A DNA stretch of 10,059 nt, from assembly GCA_029556045.1 (NCBI GenBank), contig JAKQGS010000187.1, forward strand, positions 1 to 10,059, in the 5' to 3' direction. This document shows positions 6,423-10,059 of this stretch, piece after piece; the stretch's first letter is position 1; the number at the start of each line of letters is the position of its first letter. Under the pieces are notes generated by a model. The model was given only the letters and a program-made list of their open reading frames with translations. It was not told the origin of the DNA and made no database searches. The position numbers and the translations under genes were made by a program. Origin of the DNA: Pseudomonadota bacterium. GTDB lineage: Bacteria > Bdellovibrionota > Oligoflexia > Oligoflexales > Oligoflexaceae.

Positions 6423-8288
6423 TCAATGGGCGCGGAAGACCTGTGTCACGAATGCATCGATGAAACGGTAGTATTCCACGACGGTCTCACGGCGAACCCA
6501 CTGATGACCAACGCCAGGGAACTCATGCCAAAAGGTGGGCAGGCTCTGGTGCTGCCGCCGTTTGTGGATCCAGCGATAGTCTGTGGTTCCCACAACCCCG
6601 TCGTCACCGCCGATAATCATCGCGAGAGGGTGGGGCAGGTCGGCGATTCGCTCCCGTAGGGAAAGCATCTCAGGAGTATGAGCATGAGGGCGCAACCACT
6701 GGGCGAGGGGAGCCAGCAAAGGATTGCGGCGCTGCCAGTCCAACAGGTCGGTGACCCCATAAACCGCAATGGCCGCCTTAGCGATGCCAGGATCAAGAAA
6801 AAGTGCGTGAAACAGGGTCCAGACTCCGGTATCGCCGGCCCATAACAGGACCTCGCCTGGAGACGCCAAATCCCGGCGCTCCAACTCACGGATGCCGGAG
6901 ATCACATCCATGGCGTCCCGCTCTCCCCATGAGCTCAGTAGGGATTCCCAAAAGGCTCGTCCAAAGCCGGTGCTTCCCTGAAAATTAATGTAAAAAACCC
7001 CACAACCCCTTTGGTTGAAATAGTGGGCCTTTAAGGGCCAGGTGGCGCGCACCTGCTTGCAGGGTCCGCTGTGAATCATCACGATCAATGGGGCTGATCG
7101 ACCGCGGCTTTGCTGACTGGCCGGGTAAAACATACCGCTGACGGTCATGCCGTTGTCTGAAGGCCAGATGATGAGCTCTGGCGCTGAAAGTGCTGTGTCA
7201 GGCGCCGGTAAGGTAATCGGTGCCTGGCAAGTCGCAAGGGATGGACCCCGTTTTAACAATTGAATCGATCCCGGGTCGTTCCAAGCGGAGCCCAACGCTA
7301 GAAAGGTACCCGGAGCAAGGGCATGAAGCGATGTAAAATCGGTGGTGCTGGTCCTCAGCTCCTGCACGGGTCCTCCGGCCAGGTCGATCAGGAAGGGGAC
7401 GCGGGTGCCGTCGCGATGGGCCATTACCACCAGCGTTGATTCGGTCGGATCAAGGGCAAAGTCGCGGGTGTTGGTGCTATAATTCATATCCGCCAAATCC
7501 CATTGGACAAAGGGCTCAGGCCGGCGGGTAATCGGATAGGGAGCGGCACCGTCCAAAGGCAGCGAAGAAAGTTGAAACACCCCCGTTTCGTTGCTCATAA
7601 GCCAGAGGTTTTTTCCCGAGGCATCCAGCTGTGGCTGCAGGAACATTCCTTCGGGCACCGACGATATAATCCTCTGCTGCACTAACGTTCCCGCGGGGGA
7701 CCGGTGGGACAGCTGTCCGATCACAAGCTGGCTTGAACTCCAGGGTGTTTGATCCAGGGGCCAGGTTTGAAACACCACCGTGCCGTCCTGTCCACCCAAC
7801 GACGGCCAGCGGTAAACCGGCCATCGATCGTCGATGACCCACATGACGGGATCATGGTCGAGGAGAAGGCCCAGGAGGCGCTCCTGGCCACCAGCATTGC
7901 GATCCACAGCCAGAAAAAAATGATCAAAGGGTGTGGGCACCAGATCCACCAAGACACGTTCACCCTTTTCCGGCTCCCCCACAGGGGTGATGGCTTCGGT
8001 CCCATCGTTCCAGCGCAAAATCTGCTGACGATCTCCTGACAGCATCAGGATACCATCAGAAACAAGCCAAAAATGGCCTGGGGAAAGGCTGACAGGCTGT
8101 GAAACCCGCTCTGGCAGCGTTATCCCGCCGCAGTCAGTACTTCGGATGATACTGATCCCGGCGGCTGTCTTGAGCCGGGCGGCCCATTGCCTCGTGCGGC
8201 AGCAGGTGGCGAGATCCACCAGTGAAGAGCGGTCAGCGACCGTTTCAGGGGTCAGAAAAGGGGTTTGTGGTGCACTTGGGCGTGGCAA
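6423..8288 (-). CDS. S9 family (prolyl oligopeptidase-like) protein with altered nucleophile
   Basis: A 621-aa protein with the layout of acylaminoacyl-peptidase-type S9 enzymes: a probable beta-propeller at about 25-350 and an alpha/beta-hydrolase domain at about 365-615. Family blocks in the hydrolase domain include VMIHSGP (403-409), NFQGSTGFGRAFW (435-447) and WGERDAMDV (454-462). The Asp (D563 in GGDDGVV) and His (H595 in FPGVGHQW) of the triad are present. The nucleophile turn, normally GGSYGG, reads AGDTGV, so Asp486 replaces the catalytic Ser. The oxyanion motif, usually HGGP, is HSGP. It may be a non-peptidase or pseudoenzyme. There is no signal peptide, so it is probably cytoplasmic. 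The start is TTG with only a weak GGGA upstream; an in-frame TGA lies seven codons before it and no early ATG or GTG is in frame. It is divergent from the DUF4360 operon. Confidence 0.85.
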   Translation of the reverse strand: MPRPSAPQTPFLTPETVADRSSLVDLATCCRTRQWAARLKTAAGISIIRSTDCGGITLPERVSQPVSLSPGHFWLVSDGILMLSGDRQQILRWNDGTEAITPVGEPEKGERVLVDLVPTPFDHFFLAVDRNAGGQERLLGLLLDHDPVMWVIDDRWPVYRWPSLGGQDGTVVFQTWPLDQTPWSSSQLVIGQLSHRSPAGTLVQQRIISSVPEGMFLQPQLDASGKNLWLMSNETGVFQLSSLPLDGAAPYPITRRPEPFVQWDLADMNYSTNTRDFALDPTESTLVVMAHRDGTRVPFLIDLAGGPVQELRTSTTDFTSLHALAPGTFLALGSAWNDPGSIQLLKRGPSLATCQAPITLPAPDTALSAPELIIWPSDNGMTVSGMFYPASQQSRGRSAPLIVMIHSGPCKQVRATWPLKAHYFNQRGCGVFYINFQGSTGFGRAFWESLLSSWGERDAMDVISGIRELERRDLASPGEVLLWAGDTGVWTLFHALFLDPGIAKAAIAVYGVTDLLDWQRRNPLLAPLAQWLRPHAHTPEMLSLRERIADLPHPLAMIIGGDDGVVGTTDYRWIHKRRQHQSLPTFWHEFPGVGHQWVRRETVVEYYRFIDAFVTQVFRAH

Positions 8289-8370
8289 AAGCGATATTTC
8301 CCAGGTTCATGAAAGGTTTCGATACGTCTGCAAAGATGTGGCAGGATAACACCGCTTTGTCCCCCTGGAA

Positions 8371-8399
8371 AATAGAACTGTTCTGTGAGTGCCCGTCAA
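8371..8399 (-). promoter_or_regulatory. Probable promoter of the S9-type gene
   Basis: Read on the minus strand, TTGACG (complement of 8394-8399, five of six) is followed after exactly 17 bp by TCTATT (complement of 8371-8376, four of six). Initiation near 8364 would leave a leader of about 75 nt before the TTG start codon. The proposed -10 is partly covered by the palindrome at 8374-8384. Confidence 0.4.
8374..8384. promoter_or_regulatory. Palindrome O1 (AGAAC-T-GTTCT)
   Basis: Perfect 5-bp arms AGAAC and GTTCT around a single T, followed by GT as in the second site. It overlaps the -10 and the downstream end of the spacer of the proposed S9-gene promoter, where a bound protein would block RNA polymerase. 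It shares its half-site with the palindrome centred 41 bp to the right. Confidence 0.4.
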
Positions 8400-8410
8400 A
8401 TTGGCATATT

Positions 8411-8429
8411 ACAGAACATTGTGTTCTGT
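8411..8429. promoter_or_regulatory. Palindrome O2 (ACAGAACA-TTG-TGTTCTGT)
   Basis: Perfect 8-bp inverted arms around TTG. It lies between the -35 elements of the two divergent promoters, 11 bp beyond the S9-gene -35 and 6 bp before the DUF4360-gene -35. The arms contain the AGAAC/GTTCT half-site of O1. An 8-bp perfect palindrome in a promoter gap is a good operator candidate; the cognate regulator is not known. Confidence 0.5.
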
Positions 8430-8435
8430 TAGCTA

Positions 8436-8464
8436 TTGTATTTGGCCATACAGCCAAGTATAAC
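8436..8464 (+). promoter_or_regulatory. Probable promoter of the DUF4360 operon
   Basis: TTGTAT (8436-8441, three of six to TTGACA) and TATAAC (8459-8464, five of six to TATAAT) are separated by 17 bp. Initiation near 8471 gives a leader of about 50 nt. The weak -35 and the adjacent palindrome O2 suggest a promoter that may need or respond to a bound regulator. A short inverted repeat TTGGC/GCCAA (8442-8446/8453-8457) lies in the spacer. Confidence 0.45.
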
Positions 8465-8508
8465 CACTGCAGATGGCAGGTATTTGGCCGGTCATTTTTT
8501 GGAAAGAC

Positions 8509-8515
8509 AAGGAGG
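8509..8515 (+). promoter_or_regulatory. Strong ribosome binding site deciding the DUF4360 start
   Basis: AAGGAGG lies 5 nt before the ATG at 8521. This favours that ATG over an in-frame ATG at 8473, whose product would have an untypical extension ahead of the signal peptide. Confidence 0.85.
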
Positions 8516-8520
8516 CATGT

Positions 8521-9123
8521 ATGAAGAGCAGTAAGTTGTTTTCGATAGCTGGATTGATGCTGAGTGGATGGTTGACGGGTCCGGCGATGGCGGATGATCA
8601 ACCTCGATTGGAAGATTTGGGTTTGACGGGTGTGGCGATACAGGGTTCAGGATGCCCATTGGATCCGCAGCATTCCCTGAGTTTGACGGCGGCTGATGAG
8701 CTGACTCTGGAGGCCGGAAGTTGGTCGGTTGATTTGATGAACGGACTCCCCGGACAACGCAAGTTTTGTCAGGCGACCTTTAATATCGAACGGCCATCAG
8801 GATGGACCTATGCCATCAGCAATATTGCCGTGGTGGGATCGTTGCGGCTTCATGGTGGCAGCTCCGCCTACATCAAAGCCACTTCCTATGCCCAGGGCGA
8901 TGAGGAGACCAGCTCCAGCACGCTCTATTGGCGCAACTATCGGGTGAAAGACCTCGAAGAGGACATGAAACTTGAGCCACTGGCTTTTGTCCCCTGCGAT
9001 GCCGAACGAGCATTGAACGTCAAGATCGAAGCGCGCGTGGATGGGGTGGACGGTGGTGAAGCTAAATTGGTGGTGGGAGCACCCGCTAAAATGAAGATTA
9101 CTTGGAAACGCTGCGGCGCATAA
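8521..9123 (+). CDS. DUF4360-family secreted protein
   Basis: A 200-aa protein with a clear Sec signal peptide: MKSSK, a hydrophobic core, and GPAMA with cleavage after A24. The mature part matches my memory of DUF4360: an early QGSGCP (C45), CQATFN (C83), then Ile/Val-rich alternation typical of beta strands, LYWRNY, VPCD (C159) and a terminal ITWKRC (C198). The four cysteines, all in the mature part, could form two disulfides, consistent with export. Function is unknown; the family was defined from secreted fungal and bacterial proteins. It has a very strong ribosome binding site and is the first gene of a probable operon, with the TIGR02147 regulator starting 27 bp after its stop. Confidence 0.8.
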   Translation: MKSSKLFSIAGLMLSGWLTGPAMADDQPRLEDLGLTGVAIQGSGCPLDPQHSLSLTAADELTLEAGSWSVDLMNGLPGQRKFCQATFNIERPSGWTYAISNIAVVGSLRLHGGSSAYIKATSYAQGDEETSSSTLYWRNYRVKDLEEDMKLEPLAFVPCDAERALNVKIEARVDGVDGGEAKLVVGAPAKMKITWKRCGA

Positions 9124-9150
9124 AAACCCAAGCGACGTGGGGGCGCGATC

Positions 9151-9957
9151 ATGGTGGGGATGGACGATTACCGACAAGTTCTTAAAAACGAGCTCGACAA
9201 TCGATGCCGGACCAATCCCCGCTATTCCCTGCGGGCCTTTGCCCGGGATCTTGAGATCGCCCCCTCACGCCTCAGTGAGATTCTGAACCACAAGCAGGGT
9301 TTGTCACCGCAGGGCGCCAGCCGCATTGCCGACACTCTGGGACTGCAGCTGGAAGAAAAAGACTATTTTTGTGACCTGGTCTCCGCGCAGCACGCCCGCA
9401 GCCAGACCGAACGGGAGGTGGCCCGGATCCGCTTGCTCAAGCGGCAGACAGCGGAAGCTGCCACCTACCAGCTTAAATTAGATACCTTCAAAATTATCGC
9501 CGACTGGTACCACATGGGACTGTTGGAGCTTCTGAATATCAAGGGGTTCCAGCATGACACGGCCTGGATTGCCCGTCAGCTTAAAATCACCCCCATTCAG
9601 GTGGAACTCGCCATCGAGCGGTTGGAACGGGTGCGTTTGTTACGCCGCGTGGACGGGCGTCTGGTGGCGGCGGAAAACACCGGTTGGTTGGAGGGGGGAG
9701 TCCCCTCCGAAAGTATTAAAAAATTTCACAAACAGATATTGCAACGGGCCGCCGAGTCCCTGGTGTTGCAGTCGGTGGAGGAACGGGATTTCTCCGCCAA
9801 TATCATGTCCATCGATCGCAATGAATTGCCCTTGGCTAAAAAACAGATTCGGGAGTTTCAAAAACGCTTCTGTGATTCCATACAGACGTCTGAGCAAAAG
9901 GACGCTGTGTATTGTCTATCGGTGCAATTTTTTAATCTGGCGGGAGGGGGACTATGA
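9151..9957 (+). CDS. TIGR02147-family helix-turn-helix regulator
   Basis: A 268-aa cytoplasmic protein of the TIGR02147 type, typical of Bdellovibrionota and Fibrobacteres and often present in many copies per genome. The N-terminal YRQVLKNELDNRC and an XRE-like helix-turn-helix at about 25-66 (SLRAFARDLEIAPSRLSEIL, then SRIADTLGL) are characteristic. The C-terminal part at about 110-265 corresponds to DUF4423 and includes a second winged-helix-like segment (ADWYHMGLLELL to LLRRVDGRLV). It is expected to bind DNA, but no target is known for most members. The ATG at 9151 follows GGGGG with a 7-nt spacer; an ATG three codons later is possible. Its stop overlaps the start of the next gene (ATGA), indicating translational coupling. 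It may control the palindromes upstream of the operon, but this is inference. Confidence 0.88.
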   Translation: MVGMDDYRQVLKNELDNRCRTNPRYSLRAFARDLEIAPSRLSEILNHKQGLSPQGASRIADTLGLQLEEKDYFCDLVSAQHARSQTEREVARIRLLKRQTAEAATYQLKLDTFKIIADWYHMGLLELLNIKGFQHDTAWIARQLKITPIQVELAIERLERVRLLRRVDGRLVAAENTGWLEGGVPSESIKKFHKQILQRAAESLVLQSVEERDFSANIMSIDRNELPLAKKQIREFQKRFCDSIQTSEQKDAVYCLSVQFFNLAGGGL

Positions 9958-10059
9958 AACAGTGGACATGGCTTCTAGGAAGCGCGGTCTTTTGGTTCAG
10001 CTTTGGCGGCTCGGCTCTTACGGCCTACGGTCGCAACTGGGTCATTGGCAATGGTGGTG
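9954..10059 (+). CDS. Secreted protein, 3' end beyond the window
   Basis: The ATG overlaps the TGA of the regulator (ATGA) and follows GAGGGGG by 3 nt. The 35 visible codons encode a probable signal peptide: K2, hydrophobic WLLGSAVFWFSFGG, then SALTA with likely cleavage after that alanine, and a mature start reading YGRNWVIGNGG. I recall similar NW-V-GNGG starts in uncharacterised exported proteins of Bdellovibrionota but cannot verify it. It is the third gene of the probable operon. Length and function cannot be judged here. Confidence 0.7.
   Translation, partial: MKQWTWLLGSAVFWFSFGGSALTAYGRNWVIGNGG

Noticed and set aside
8413..8427. Exact match to the vertebrate glucocorticoid response element AGAACA-N3-TGTTCT
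   Set aside because: The surroundings are bacterial, so the match is a coincidence of palindrome sequence; the site is kept only as a bacterial operator candidate.
8411..8429. LexA (SOS) box of the GAAC-N4-GTTC type
   Set aside because: The spacing here is GAAC-N5-GTTC, and GAAC-N1-GTTC at the first site. Neither fits, and the flanking genes are not SOS genes.
8245..8601. 118-codon minus-strand frame spanning the S9/DUF4360 divergent region
   Set aside because: It overlaps the starts of both flanking genes and the promoter region, and its composition is not protein-like. I also considered it as a frameshifted N-terminus of the S9 gene, but the S9 frame already begins in a plausible family position (FLTPETV).

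Overview
The window looks like chromosomal DNA from a Gram-negative bacterium, most likely a member of the Bdellovibrionota (Bdellovibrio/Oligoflexus-type) or a relative. The pointers are a TIGR02147-family regulator directly behind a DUF4360 secreted protein, a lipoprotein of a type I recall only from Bdellovibrionota and Myxococcota, and a periplasmic Slt-type lytic transglycosylase, which implies an outer membrane and a thin murein layer. The assignment comes from memory of these families, not from a search. I see no transposase, integrase, CRISPR array, tRNA or rRNA. All six complete genes are intact, and a seventh runs off the right edge.

Left part (1-4987): an amidase-signature hydrolase (101-1525, minus) and an Slt70-like lytic transglycosylase (1699-3864, plus) diverge from a 173-bp control region. 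That region holds a TTGACA-type promoter for the amidase whose -10 is overlapped by a 7-bp palindrome. After 130 bp without a clear terminator comes an N-terminally anchored phosphatase of the tartrate-resistant (purple) acid phosphatase type (3995-4936, plus). It ends at a 17-bp perfect stem-loop that separates it from the convergent gene on the other side.

Middle part (5010-8288, minus strand): an S9-type (prolyl oligopeptidase-like) protein and an exported lipoprotein lie in tandem, S9 gene first, 81 bp apart. The S9-type protein keeps the Asp and His of its triad but has Asp where the nucleophilic Ser should be. The lipoprotein's C-terminal half carries a His...Cys pair in a setting like the caspase/gingipain (clan CD) proteases. 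These are the two most unusual proteins in the window.

Right part (8289-10059): the S9 gene diverges from a probable operon of DUF4360 secreted protein, TIGR02147 regulator, and a small secreted protein whose start overlaps the regulator's stop (ATGA). The 232-bp divergent region contains two related palindromes built on AGAAC/GTTCT half-sites, 41 bp centre to centre. One covers the proposed -10 of the S9 promoter, the other sits between the two -35 elements, so a single regulator, possibly the encoded TIGR02147 protein, could control both directions.

Most products are predicted to act in the envelope: murein cleavage, periplasmic phosphate release, a lipoprotein with protease-like features and secreted cysteine-containing proteins. 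The amidase and the S9 protein have no signal peptide and are predicted to be cytoplasmic.
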